Below, one piece after another: positions 35,023 through 44,240 of a stretch of 64,000 nt of DNA. The translations under genes were made by a program, and so were the position numbers. Below the pieces are notes generated by a model. The model had not been told where the DNA came from and searched no databases. It saw nothing but the letters and a program-made list of their open reading frames with translations. Source of the DNA: Glaciecola sp048820975 (GTDB taxonomy: Bacteria > Pseudomonadota > Gammaproteobacteria > Enterobacterales > Alteromonadaceae); NCBI RefSeq assembly GCF_048820975.1, contig NZ_JBMEUF010000001.1, positions 2,604,001-2,668,000 on the forward strand, given 5' to 3'. Position 1 is the first letter of the stretch. Every line of letters starts with the position of its first letter.

Positions 35023-37080
35023 TTAGTAAATAGGCAGTACCGAAACCGATTCAGGTGCCGTGAAAGACGCACTGTAATTAGGCGCTATATCGCCTGAGCC
35101 TGCGTTCAAAATATTGTCGAATCGCAAGATAGCACCGTTCGATTTTTCCGCCACATAAACATGTCCATTGCTCAGCATTAAATCTACTGGGTTACCAAGC
35201 ATAGAAGCGGGGCCAGCAATATTTACTGATACGTCTGTAATGCCGTCTGCCGACTGCGCACCTGAAATTACATAAAGTTTGCCATCGGTAGCATCAGCCG
35301 CACTGCCCACATCAGAGATAACCAAGCTATCGCTTTGACTATCGTAATCGATGCCATGAATGTTAGTAGGCGCTGAAAACGCAGTACCACTACTTGCCGG
35401 TACAATGAGTCTGTCTTCTCCTGTCAGCACAGATTCACCACTATTCAAGCGTCGTACTACTTCTTCAAACACGGCAACCGTACCATTTGTTAGTGCTAGG
35501 TAGGCGCTGTCAGTTGTTGGGTCGTAGTCTACATCCCACGGACGAGCGCCGTTTGATGCTTCAAGGGTTAATAACGGCGCTACATCACCTGATGCACAGG
35601 GTGAAAACACGCGTACCGCTGGTGTTGTCTCATTCACATCAGCAACAAAAACAAGGCCCTCTGTTGATGCAATATCAAGCCCTTTAGGGGCAATGAGTCC
35701 AGTGTTAGCTCCTACTATCATGTGATCGTAGCTGTCGCTGTACATCATGCCATCACGTTGTGAGGCCAGTCGATTTACCACTAACAGCCCGCCTGTTGAT
35801 GTAACTGGGTTGTCGAAGGTAATAACGCCATCGCCTTGCGAGGTATATGACGCACTTTCGATGCTCATGCCGCTATCAAAGCTGCGTAATTCGCTGCCTA
35901 AAAGCGCACTAAGCTGTGCAACCTGCCCAGTTGTATCGCCCTCTGCAGCTGGATTACTCGATACAGAAAGCCCTGAAATTGGCATGGTGGTTATACCTTC
36001 ATCCGACGCATCCCACTTCACCATCGCGTCAGTAAACTCAACAAGAGACTCTGGTTTAACTGATGGTGTAGAGAGCGTTGGCGCAACATCGCCACTGGCG
36101 CCGGTAAAGATATTTGAAAACACTAAAATCGCGTCATTTGATTTTTCGGCAACACGAAGGTCTGAGCCCGATAAAATGATATCGACAGGATTACCTAATT
36201 GCGTACTAGCGCCGCCCACTACTCTTGTGGGTACTACCATGCCATCAGCAAATGCTGCACTTTCAATGACAAACAACTGACCATCGTCAGCCACACTTGC
36301 ATCACCCACATCTGACACAACAAGTCGGTTTGACATTGCTTCATACACAATACCGTGAAGGTTGATCGAGATTTGGTTTCCGTCGGCATCTGACGGAACA
36401 ATCGTTCTTGTTACCGTTGGCGCAAAATCAGAAGAGGTTACATCGTCATACACAGCAACTGTGCCGTCGGTTAACGCAACAAACAAGCGATCAGCGTCTT
36501 CGTCAAACGCTAAGTCCCAAGGGCGAGCAGAGGTCATGATTTCGGCAATAGGTGCTACATTGCCCGCTGCTTGGCCGCCGAAAACACTGACTCGTTGCCC
36601 ATTAAAGTCGGCAGCCATAACAAGGCCTGGGGCTTCAGCAAATACAATACCTTTAGGGTTTACTAGACCAGTTTCTGCCCCGCTAATGTCATGACCAAAG
36701 TTTGCATCAAAGTCGCTGTTTCCTGTAAATGAACAGAATGAGCGAATAAGAGGAAGGTCGCTATCTCCTGCTTGGAACAGCGTATTGCTTTGAGATAACG
36801 CGACGCCTTCGTTAGCGCCTGTTGATACTGTATTTATTACGCTAGCGTTTTGATCCACCGTCGATACGGTATTGCGATTGCTATCGCCATTATTAGCCAC
36901 TAAAAAAGTCGCAGCTGCAAAGCCTGGGCTTCCGTCTTGTCCTGGCGCGCCGTCTTGACCATCGGCACCATTCACGCCGTCAACGCCATCATCGCCGTTA
37001 CAGGCTGATAAAGAAAACACAACTGCCGCTGCAAGAAGTGAAAGTTTGATATTGCGCTGTGAAGTATTTGATAAATCCAT
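35023..37080 (-). CDS. Secreted lipoprotein with duplicated beta-propeller and collagen-like stretch
   Basis: A 685-residue lipoprotein: the signal ends at SLSAC (Cys27), followed immediately by a Gly-X-Y run (DGVDGVNGADGQDGAPGQDG) of about 8 triplets. The remainder contains two related beta-propeller-like halves, each with a NPKGIVFAE/APKGLDIAS segment, ARPWDLAFD/ARPWDVDYD, NLHGIVYE/NIHGIDYD, VVSDVGD/VISDVGS, LGNPVDIIL/LGNPVDLML and VAEKSND/VAEKSNG. It is NHL-like in style, so it may bind ligands or partners at the surface. A Shine-Dalgarno (GGAG) fits the ATG at 37080. It is monocistronic, and its function is unknown. Confidence 0.75.
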   Translation of the reverse strand: MDLSNTSQRNIKLSLLAAAVVFSLSACNGDDGVDGVNGADGQDGAPGQDGSPGFAAATFLVANNGDSNRNTVSTVDQNASVINTVSTGANEGVALSQSNTLFQAGDSDLPLIRSFCSFTGNSDFDANFGHDISGAETGLVNPKGIVFAEAPGLVMAADFNGQRVSVFGGQAAGNVAPIAEIMTSARPWDLAFDEDADRLFVALTDGTVAVYDDVTSSDFAPTVTRTIVPSDADGNQISINLHGIVYEAMSNRLVVSDVGDASVADDGQLFVIESAAFADGMVVPTRVVGGASTQLGNPVDIILSGSDLRVAEKSNDAILVFSNIFTGASGDVAPTLSTPSVKPESLVEFTDAMVKWDASDEGITTMPISGLSVSSNPAAEGDTTGQVAQLSALLGSELRSFDSGMSIESASYTSQGDGVITFDNPVTSTGGLLVVNRLASQRDGMMYSDSYDHMIVGANTGLIAPKGLDIASTEGLVFVADVNETTPAVRVFSPCASGDVAPLLTLEASNGARPWDVDYDPTTDSAYLALTNGTVAVFEEVVRRLNSGESVLTGEDRLIVPASSGTAFSAPTNIHGIDYDSQSDSLVISDVGSAADATDGKLYVISGAQSADGITDVSVNIAGPASMLGNPVDLMLSNGHVYVAEKSNGAILRFDNILNAGSGDIAPNYSASFTAPESVSVLPIY

Positions 37081-37943
37081 AACCGTCTCCGTTGTTTTTG
37101 ATGTAGTGACGCTGTACTACTCACGTCCAGTTCAAAAAGCCAAACGACCGAAGATAACGATTGGATGCAACAGAGTGTATAAGAAGAATAAAATCTATTT
37201 ACCTAGCCCTTGGTTACAGTTGTCTTTTAGACTAGCTCAGTTTGTTGAACAGTAAAATCGTTTGCGGATTGTTCTTTAGGTGGTACCGCATAGGTGGCAA
37301 TTTTGTTGGTTGCGCAGACTTTAGGTGCTTTTTATCTAAATGCTTTAGTATTTTGTGGATGGCAGGCTCTGTGAGACAAGCAATTATCGTTACATTGTGC
37401 TGATGATTTTGCCCTCATAACAGCCCGTCGATGCTTAGATTGTTATTTAGTCTTAGGTCTCATTTGAATTTTGCAAGCGAATGGACGTTATTGGTTGATT
37501 TGCGACGGCCTCTAATCTGGTAAGTCAGAGGCAGATTGGTCATTGCCTCGTACTATGTTCCATTTAACTGGAATTAGCTTGCCGATTAATTTAGAAAGCA
37601 CTATTTATTCGATTCTAAAACGTGCTTCACAGTATCTTGTATTTTAGCTATTACAACTTCAGGCGCATCAGCCGGAATGTTGTGAGTGGTATTTTTTACA
37701 ATAATTTGCTCTGAACACGGTTTTGCACCAAAGAGCGAAGCAGTCACTCTTTCTCCAGCTAAATTTATTCACCTTTGGTTAAAGCGCGAATCTGGTGAAT
37801 GGCGCCTCGCCAGAGTGATGAGCTACGATCACCTATGATAACAATTGTTTGTAGCCCTAACGTGGACAGGCATTACTAGAGCGTCGCAATTTGTGCTCAA
37901 AATGGTCGGAATTGCAGGCTTATATATTTTGGCCAATGATGGC
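37081..37943. other. Intergenic region with a decayed hydrolase fragment
   Basis: No intact gene is present in this 863-nt stretch. The part at 37601-37869 (minus strand) is an alpha/beta hydrolase remnant, listed separately. The rest, 37081-37600, shows no recognisable coding or structured element apart from the presumed promoter of the propeller gene. Confidence 0.55.
37601..37869 (-). pseudogene. Decayed alpha/beta hydrolase 3' fragment
   Basis: Translation of the minus strand gives LSTLGLQTIVIIGDRSSSLW and then RGAIHQIRALTKGE in one frame, ending at TAA, TAG and TGA stops. It resumes in another frame as AGERVTASLFGAKPCSEQII, VKNTTHNIPADAPEVV and on to VKHVLESNK with a TAG stop (37601-37603). 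IVIIGDRSSSLW and TTHNIPADAPE are the acid-loop and catalytic-His regions of an alpha/beta hydrolase. The 5' part with the nucleophile is missing and at least one frameshift is present. It lies just beyond the stop end of the intact hydrolase at 37944. Confidence 0.6.
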
Positions 37944-38978
37944 CTAATTTGAATAAACAAATTGAAAGAGTGACGGGTAAATATTTTGATGTACTAAGTC
38001 TCGGTTTATGCTCAGTTTGTCCTCGCAAAGCGACACTCCCATCGCTTTAAATTTATGATCGCAGCTATCAAGGTAGACAAAATGTCCTTCACCCTTATCT
38101 AACGATAACAATTGCGTATTTGGTATGGTTTGGGCGTAGACACCTGCATGAGAGTCAAACGGCAAAAAGTCATTCTCAGTCGAACCAATGATTAAGGTCG
38201 GTACCTTGATGTTTTGCAAACTTTCAGTTGTCATAACATGGCCCAGTGCGGGGTCTAGGGCAATTACTCGTGCAATTCGGGGATCTAAAAAATCAGTATT
38301 CGAAGTATTTTCATAGTTAAATGATTTCGTTAGATGGCGCATATACTGGCAACTTTTATCTCCCGTAGAGATTTCTTTCGCACAGTATTCCAACGACTGT
38401 GTCAGATCTACTTTTCCTCCAATTGCTGCAATCATCGTTGCACCACCAGACGAGTGCCCAATTCCAATGACATTGCTCCAGTTTATATTTTTATTGAAAA
38501 TTTGTGCGTTTTGTTGGTTTTCGATGACATTTTTACTCAAGATATCGAGCACAAAGCTAACGTCCCGCGGTCGTTGCCAAAAACGCAATGCGGCACTGTA
38601 ATCAACATGTTCCTGACCATACAAATATGACTCGCCATAATGATTCACACCAGCAACTACAATACCTTGTGAAGCAAGTGCATAACCTATCCAATTGTAA
38701 TCTTTTGCAGATCCCATTGCTCCGTGAGAAAGAATAACGGCATGGTTTAGTTGAGTACTATTGGCTAAACATATTCGCGCGTTATCGCACTCTGACTCAG
38801 CAGGATACCAAAGGGTTATCTTAACCGGGCGGTTACGAGCATTATCAAACACGTCCAGCGTTTCAACTTCTACTTTGTGCTGTGCAATTTGGGTTGGATT
38901 TGCTTGCGCAAACTTACCGACGGCCACCCATAACATTATAAATAGCACTAATGTTAGTTTCTGCCTTAACTCTCTCAT
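37944..38978 (-). CDS. Secreted alpha/beta hydrolase (dienelactone hydrolase/PAF-acetylhydrolase-like)
   Basis: A 344-residue exported hydrolase with a signal peptide to about Ala27 (AQANP). The nucleophile elbow is GIGHSSGG near residue 175; the oxyanion-region motif LSHGAMGSAKDY lies around 83-94. A candidate acid is in GSTENDFLPFD, and the catalytic His is probably in KGEGHFVYLD near the C-terminus. The layout resembles predicted dienelactone hydrolases and platelet-activating-factor acetylhydrolases (WYPAE near residue 58). It is probably periplasmic. It adjoins the decayed hydrolase fragment at its 3' side. Confidence 0.83.
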   Translation of the reverse strand: MRELRQKLTLVLFIMLWVAVGKFAQANPTQIAQHKVEVETLDVFDNARNRPVKITLWYPAESECDNARICLANSTQLNHAVILSHGAMGSAKDYNWIGYALASQGIVVAGVNHYGESYLYGQEHVDYSAALRFWQRPRDVSFVLDILSKNVIENQQNAQIFNKNINWSNVIGIGHSSGGATMIAAIGGKVDLTQSLEYCAKEISTGDKSCQYMRHLTKSFNYENTSNTDFLDPRIARVIALDPALGHVMTTESLQNIKVPTLIIGSTENDFLPFDSHAGVYAQTIPNTQLLSLDKGEGHFVYLDSCDHKFKAMGVSLCEDKLSINRDLVHQNIYPSLFQFVYSN

Positions 38979-39615
38979 TTTTATTCCTTTTTTATTTAAG
39001 TCATGTGCATATTATTACAATCAAAGGTTGCTTAAATGTGCCAAAAGTAATGAGCTTACATAGACAGTGAGTGGTCAAAGACCTGTTAGAAAGACAAAGG
39101 GGATGATGTTCTGTGTGGTCGAAGTCCCGAACATCTATAAAGACAGCAGTGATCAAAACGTTGATTTCCCATCAACTTGGACAGGCATAGTTAAATACTT
39201 GCAGTGAACTTTACTTTTCCTGAGTACAGCAGACCATTCACTCCCTTAAAAAGACTGATCACAGCTCAAGTCAAGCTGGAGTGGTTGGTGATTTAGTTTG
39301 TGCCTGTCCATGTTGTTATCAATTTTTTGGGAATTAACATGCCTGTCCTGATTATTTTCAGTCATTACAATGGCTCCTTGGTAATGTTGATTTACCAAAG
39401 ATGGACTGCGATCATGGACATTTAAGTGCTGCACTAAGCTGAAATTCACGGAGAAATGTTGTCGTTTACCAATACCACAGGAGACGATAGAGTATTGCCA
39501 ACAAAAATTATTTATGCACGTTTAATTGATATTTTAAATCGCTAACCCGTATTAAGTTAAACTCAACTTAGGTCATCTTCTCTTAGGTTTTATTGCTTAT
39601 GCATGCCTATGATAG
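38979..39615. other. Intergenic region, no gene supported
   Basis: This 637-nt spacer lies between the secreted hydrolase and the deaminase gene's 3' end. A 67-codon minus-strand frame (39246-39449) is highly polar, lacks a family signature and is not called. No clear terminator, tRNA or repeat was recognised, apart from a short GCTCAAGTCAAGCTGGAG segment loosely resembling the dispersed repeat found at 42.7 and 46.3 kb. Confidence 0.4.
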
Positions 39616-40053
39616 TTAAACGCCAATGTCTTCATTCCATAACTCTGGATGCTCTTTAATAAAGTTTTTCATAAGAGCAATACATTCCATATTTTGCAGT
39701 ACTTGTATATCTACGCCTCTATCTTGCAGCAACGTTTCTTCGCCTAAAAAGGTTTGGTTTTCGCCAATAATGATTTTGGGGATCTCGTACAACAAAATTG
39801 CACCGGAACACATTGAGCATGGCGACAATGTTGTATATAAAGTGCATTCTTTGTATACCGCAGCGGACTGGCGCCCTGCATTTTCAAAGGCATCCATTTC
39901 TCCGTGTAAAATTGGACTACCAGATTGCACTCTTCGATTATGCCCTCTTCCTATTATTTTACCCTTATGCACAATCACCGAGCCAATAGGTATCCCCCCT
40001 TCAGCTTTGCCCTTTTGAGCCTCTTCAATTGCTGCTTGCATGAACTTGTCCAA
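39616..40053 (-). CDS. Cytosine deaminase-like nucleoside deaminase (fungal FCY1 type)
   Basis: About 145 residues, close to the 158 of yeast cytosine deaminase. The zinc motifs are HGEMDAFENAG (HxE) and TLSPCSMCSGAIL (PCxxC). The C-terminal half, IPKIIIGENQTFLGEE, VDIQVLQNM and FIKEHPELWNEDIG, matches the fungal FCY1 pattern (VGEN...F...GE and the W.EDIG end) rather than bacterial CodA. The frame is open to 40200, but TTG at 40053 has a perfect AAGGAG 7 nt upstream, so I start there. It should deaminate cytosine or a related base. The upstream AraC regulator ends at 40064, at its Shine-Dalgarno, so the two are coupled. Confidence 0.85.
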   Translation of the reverse strand: MDKFMQAAIEEAQKGKAEGGIPIGSVIVHKGKIIGRGHNRRVQSGSPILHGEMDAFENAGRQSAAVYKECTLYTTLSPCSMCSGAILLYEIPKIIIGENQTFLGEETLLQDRGVDIQVLQNMECIALMKNFIKEHPELWNEDIGV

Positions 40054-40063
40054 GACTATCTCC

Positions 40064-41293
40064 TTAGTTTGATGTCTGTGCCACCAAAAATTGCTCATCA
40101 TTGTTTGCATGTACTCGATAAGTACTTGGATTAGTACCCGATAGATGTTTAAACGCACGATTGAAACTGACCAAAGAAGTAAACCCTGACTCAAGTCCAA
40201 TCACTAAAATACTCCAATTTGAAGTGTGTTTAGAAGCCAGTAATGTTTTAGCATACTCAACGCGGTAATGATTTACAAAATGATTGAAATTAGGACTGTC
40301 AAAATGCGTTCGGATCAGCCGACTTATCTTATATTCAGGCGCATTTAAAGCTTTTGCGAAATCGAGTAGTTTGATGTTAGCTTGCAGATAAATTTTATCT
40401 TCTTGCATTAGCTCTGATATCTTTGCAACCAGCGCAGCTTCTTCAGTGGAAAGTGGCTTATTTATTTTAATGAGATCTTTTTCGATAGCAGGTGTAAGTT
40501 GGGCACAAGCCATAGTTGCACTCACAGGTGCGTGGTTTGCTGTATTTTTTTCAATATTTGTTACGGTGCTTTTTTCTGTATTTGTTACGCTATTGGTCGC
40601 AGTACTGTATAACCTCGTTTGCTGTTTTTGCAGCAATAAAACCCACTCGATAGCAAAAATGATCATACTTGCAGCGGCAAATACGAACCAAGGGTAAGCC
40701 TCAGCCTGCGCCTCTTTAGCTACAAACACATTGACAACAAAGGTGGTCGAAAACACTGCAGTAAAAAAGGCGACAGCAAAAATAATCCGTTGATATTTTT
40801 CAGTTTTATTTTTTACCGAATACCCTCGCAAGGCCTCCCAAAATGATAGCAACAAAATGGTAGAAGACAGTAAATTCGTAGTTTCACCCATTCCCTTTTG
40901 GAGCGATATCATCAGTTCAGAGCTTAAAACACTGCCGTTTAAGTCATTGACCATATGCCAAGCTTGATTGGCAACAATTAACAATGCAATGAGCGCTGCA
41001 ACACATATATGTCTTTTGCTAATAGCATTTTCTTTTCTAAATAGCGCTCTGGAGATCAGCCATGCCACGTTGCATGTAGCGCATGCAGCAAAGCCAATGA
41101 CATATTGATAAATACCCACACTTGAAGCGGTCATTTTTTGAATGGTCATCATGCAAAGTGAGGCGCAAAAAATGGCAAATAAAATGTGCACTACTTGCTT
41201 TTGTTGTGTAAATGCTTGCTTCACTAAAAAGCTAAACGCAACCACAAACAAGCAAAAATAGGCGAATTCAGAATTTGAAAAATTAAACAGCAT
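40064..41293 (-). CDS. Membrane-anchored AraC family regulator
   Basis: A 409-residue protein with seven predicted N-terminal transmembrane helices (to about residue 230), a variable linker containing repeats such as NTEKSTVTNIEKNTA, and a C-terminal AraC/XylS helix-turn-helix domain (residues about 290-400: INIKLLDFAKALNAPEYKI-type first helix, and the second with GFTSLVSFNRAFKHLSGTNP). Such proteins sense envelope or external signals. It is divergent from the DUF2306 membrane protein and overlaps the Shine-Dalgarno of the cytosine deaminase gene. Its targets are probably one or both neighbours, by context. Confidence 0.85.
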   Translation of the reverse strand: MLFNFSNSEFAYFCLFVVAFSFLVKQAFTQQKQVVHILFAIFCASLCMMTIQKMTASSVGIYQYVIGFAACATCNVAWLISRALFRKENAISKRHICVAALIALLIVANQAWHMVNDLNGSVLSSELMISLQKGMGETTNLLSSTILLLSFWEALRGYSVKNKTEKYQRIIFAVAFFTAVFSTTFVVNVFVAKEAQAEAYPWFVFAAASMIIFAIEWVLLLQKQQTRLYSTATNSVTNTEKSTVTNIEKNTANHAPVSATMACAQLTPAIEKDLIKINKPLSTEEAALVAKISELMQEDKIYLQANIKLLDFAKALNAPEYKISRLIRTHFDSPNFNHFVNHYRVEYAKTLLASKHTSNWSILVIGLESGFTSLVSFNRAFKHLSGTNPSTYRVHANNDEQFLVAQTSN

Positions 41294-41496
41294 AATAACG
41301 ACCGGTTTATTTAGTTAAAAGTATGACGCGTACTTCTGATGGTCTTAGCTTATACACCTGTAGTTAAGATGGCAATAAAGCTTTGTTAGCGAATGTTTCG
41401 GTATACAAATTCCAAATATGATAGGACTAATGTGCTGATTAAGCGCATTCTTAGTGACATCCGATAGCGCGCAAAATTTGAAAACGAGGTGTACTC

Positions 41497-42306
41497 ATGA
41501 CTCTTTCAAACAAACTCATTCATCCATTAAAAACCCTGCAATTTAGCAAAAAAGCTTGGTTTGTTAGCCTTTTAATTGCTCAGTGTGTATTTGTGACTTA
41601 CCTCGCACTTGGCTACGGATTTTCTGCTGCCACTGCCAATATTGATGCTTGGAATAAGTTCAATCAAACAGCCTACGTTGAGAATGACATTTTAGGAAAT
41701 ACGCTATACGGCTTGCACGTGTTGTTAGCAATAGTGATGATTATTGGTGGAAGTATGCAGCTTATTCCCCAAATAAGACAACGTTTTAGCCGATTTCATC
41801 GCATAAACGGTAGGGTATTTGTGTTGTTTGCTTGCATTATTTCTATAGCAGGTTTAATCCTGATTAATACGAGGGGAACCGTTGGTAATTTTTTAATGCA
41901 TAGCCTGACTTCGTTCAGTGGATTGGTGGTCCTTACCAGTAGTTATTTTGCAGTAATGGCGGCAAGAAAGCATAAAATTGCGATTCATCAAACTTGGGCT
42001 ATCCGCTTGTTTTTAGCAGCAAATGGTGTGTTGTTTTTTAGATTAATGTTGTTTGCGTGGTTGTTAGGCTTTGGCACCTTAGGCATAAACTTCGAAGACT
42101 TCACAGGCCCAACGGTTGTGTCCATAAGTGTGTGCTCATATGTTGTGCCCTTATTAATTTTTGAGTGTGTGAGATTTGCTGAAAAATCAAAAAAGAGTGT
42201 GCTGTGTTACTTATGCTGTGCTCTATTGATAATGATTAGTCTTATCTTTTTAGTGGGTTTGTTTGGTATCAGTGCCGGCAGTTGGTTTCCTGCAGTAATG
42301 GCCTAA
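41497..42306 (+). CDS. DUF2306 family membrane protein
   Basis: A 269-residue integral membrane protein with seven to eight hydrophobic helices. It shows the DUF2306-style segments GLHVLLAIVMIIGGSMQLIP, RFHRINGRVFV and RKHKIAIHQTWAIRLF with conserved His residues that may bind a cofactor. It is divergent from the membrane AraC regulator, which probably controls it. The function of DUF2306 is not established. Confidence 0.8.
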   Translation: MTLSNKLIHPLKTLQFSKKAWFVSLLIAQCVFVTYLALGYGFSAATANIDAWNKFNQTAYVENDILGNTLYGLHVLLAIVMIIGGSMQLIPQIRQRFSRFHRINGRVFVLFACIISIAGLILINTRGTVGNFLMHSLTSFSGLVVLTSSYFAVMAARKHKIAIHQTWAIRLFLAANGVLFFRLMLFAWLLGFGTLGINFEDFTGPTVVSISVCSYVVPLLIFECVRFAEKSKKSVLCYLCCALLIMISLIFLVGLFGISAGSWFPAVMA

Positions 42307-42501
42307 TTAAATTTCGTAGAGTACACAACTAGATTGGTGTATTTGTTGCGCCGTTATAGGGGTAAATAGCGAAGAGATAATGATTTGAGCTTATTCCTTA
42401 ACATTATTCAAAGCACGAGCAGTTTTTACATACCTTTTTGCATTGGCACAACCTTCGCTATGAAGGCTGTTTATCTCATACTATCAAAAGAGGCAAACTA
42501 C

Positions 42502-42699
42502 ATGACTATTAAAAAATCAGCACAATCGACTTGGTCTGGCGACATAAAATCAGGAAAAGGCATTATTAGCACAGAAAGTGACGCACTCGAACAACAACCT
42601 TTTGGATTTAACACTCGATTTGAAGGTAAAGCAGGAACCAATCCAGAAGAGTTGATAGCGGCAGCCCATAGTGGATGTTTTAGCATGGCACTCTCTTAG
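42502..42699 (+). pseudogene. osmC: Truncated OsmC-type peroxiredoxin
   Basis: Codons from ATG at 42502 read MTIKKSAQSTWSGDIKSGKG, then QQPFGFNTRFEGKAGTNPEE and GCFSMALS, nearly identical in layout to the first 65 residues of E. coli OsmC (about 140 residues). The catalytic Cys of the first half (SGCFSMAL) is present, but the reading frame stops at TAG (42697-42699), so the second catalytic Cys and half the fold are lost. The stop lies within the first bases of a dispersed repeat also found at 46.33 kb. The frame extends upstream to 42385 without family similarity. This is a broken gene. Confidence 0.8.
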
Positions 42700-42757
42700 C
42701 GAATTATTTGTCGTTGAGCTGAGTAGTCAAGCTGACCTATGGCACTGAAATCTGAAA
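42696..42757 (+). repeat. Dispersed repeat copy 1 (at OsmC truncation)
   Basis: It shares TTAGCGAA, then TATTTGTCGTTGAGCTGA, then AGTCAAGCTGACCTA and CACTGAA with copy 2 at 46332-46390, with a 3-nt indel and a few substitutions over about 60 bp. The OsmC stop codon is the TAG of TTAGCG. Confidence 0.7.
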
Positions 42758-43118
42758 AAAGAGGCGCGAAAGCCTTTGCCTCAGCATATGGCATGTTCAA
42801 GCATCATTGTGTTTCTCGTGTGTCATGCGTCGGTGACCGCCCCAGCAAAGTCAAAATCTCTTTGGATGATGAAACTATCACACATAAGCGTTTGCACTAA
42901 AGCCATATTTGGCGGTGCTCTGGTATTGTTGCCAGTAATGGGTGAGCCTTGTTTGTCTAAATATAACGCATTTTATCTTTTGGCGTGGGTGCTTTACAAA
43001 CGACGTATCTTTATAAAGCTATAAGTAGTTTCCTGCAGCTATGGCGACTTGCTGCTGTTTTCTTTATACTTAAGTTACGTTTCGAAAAACGCTCTGCAAC
43101 TTTCAATTAGGATGAATC
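42758..43118. other. Intergenic region after the truncated osmC
   Basis: This 361-nt stretch contains an 82-codon frame (42776-43024) with no recognisable family, possibly passenger DNA brought in with the repeat that cut osmC. The 3' half of osmC was not found here or after the second repeat copy. The end presumably carries the promoter of the TonB-domain gene. Confidence 0.4.
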
Positions 43119-44240
43119 ATGCAAAAGATCAAATCGAGTTTCACCACCCTTTTTTCACTTTTAGTTGCTTACGTTTTATTTAGCGCTACTACGTACGCCC
43201 AGCAGCCTTTATTGCCCTGTGACGAACAAGAACAAAAAATTATTGAGGCTACCGCCGCAGACAAAGTTCAGCTGATCACTTCTTTTACACCTGCAAAACC
43301 CATAGAACGAATTAGCGCTCGATATCCCAAAAACGCAGCTAGAAAAGGCGCGGAAGGTTGGGTGCAATTGAGTTTTGTTGTAGACGAAAATGGCGATGTT
43401 CAAAACCCGATTGTCGAAGACTCTGGCGGCCACAAATCGTTTGAACGCGCAGCGATGAGCGCCGTTAAAAGATGGCAGTATGAACCTGCAATTAAAAACG
43501 GTAAGCCAACTGAAATATGCAATCAAAAAATCATGTTAGATTTCACCTTAGCGGGTAATGAGGGCGCTAGCCGAAAATTCATCAAGCAATATAAAATTGC
43601 TGAAGAGTTGGTCCAAAATAATGATCTAACAGGGGCAGAAGCAGCAATCGATTCGTTACATAAAATGGATAATCTAAATAGATATGAGAACGCATGGTTG
43701 TGGAATGTTGACGCGATTTACTCTGGCAAGATTGAAAACCACAAACGGCAGCTAATTAGCATCAAACGCCTTATATCCAGCAGCAGAATGCATGAGAAAA
43801 ATGTGTTTAATGATGCTCATATGGGTGTCATGCACCAGCGTTTGGCCGTTTTACAAGTAATGCTAGCGCATTACGCAGATGCTCACGACACCATTGAAAA
43901 AATTAAAGAACTCCCCGAGGGTGAACAATTGCTGGCCCAGATTACTAATTTGACTGCGCATGTGGAAGAAGTAGCAAGTTCTGGCAAAAACATCGCTGTT
44001 AGTATTGAGCTTGACCAAGAGTCGGCCTACTTTCATAAACTGCTCCGCAATAATTTTGCTTTTGCCAATATCAATGGTGAGTTAAACAAAGTCGAAGTAT
44101 GGTGTGATAGTAAAAGAGAAGTTTTTACTGTGGCCGAAGATCATATCTGGAAAATCCCTGAGTCGTGGGGGCAATGCCGAGTGCTTGTCAGCGGCGAAAA
44201 AAACACGCAATTTGAATTAATTGAAGTGGGTAAAGTTTAG
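43119..44240 (+). CDS. Secreted protein with TonB C-terminal-type domain
   Basis: A 373-residue protein with a signal peptide (LFSLLVAYVLFSATTYAQ). Residues about 62-150 form a TonB_C-type domain (ARYPKNAARKGAEGWVQLSF, VDENGDVQNP and the alpha-helix SFERAAMSAVKRWQYEPA), normally the C-terminal energy-transducing part of TonB. Here it lies near the N-terminus, and a helical TPR-like region follows (DLTGAEAAIDSLHKMDN), so it is not a classic TonB with an N-terminal membrane anchor. It may bind receptor TonB boxes or peptidoglycan-linked partners. A Shine-Dalgarno (AGGATG) supports the ATG. Confidence 0.78.
   Translation: MQKIKSSFTTLFSLLVAYVLFSATTYAQQPLLPCDEQEQKIIEATAADKVQLITSFTPAKPIERISARYPKNAARKGAEGWVQLSFVVDENGDVQNPIVEDSGGHKSFERAAMSAVKRWQYEPAIKNGKPTEICNQKIMLDFTLAGNEGASRKFIKQYKIAEELVQNNDLTGAEAAIDSLHKMDNLNRYENAWLWNVDAIYSGKIENHKRQLISIKRLISSSRMHEKNVFNDAHMGVMHQRLAVLQVMLAHYADAHDTIEKIKELPEGEQLLAQITNLTAHVEEVASSGKNIAVSIELDQESAYFHKLLRNNFAFANINGELNKVEVWCDSKREVFTVAEDHIWKIPESWGQCRVLVSGEKNTQFELIEVGKV

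Noticed and set aside
39246..39449. 67-codon polar frame in the 637-nt gap
   Set aside because: Highly polar composition without family signature or Shine-Dalgarno; it could be a relic, but there is no evidence.
42776..43024. 82-codon frame following the truncated osmC
   Set aside because: It is not the missing OsmC half in any frame examined and has no recognisable family; treated as passenger sequence.
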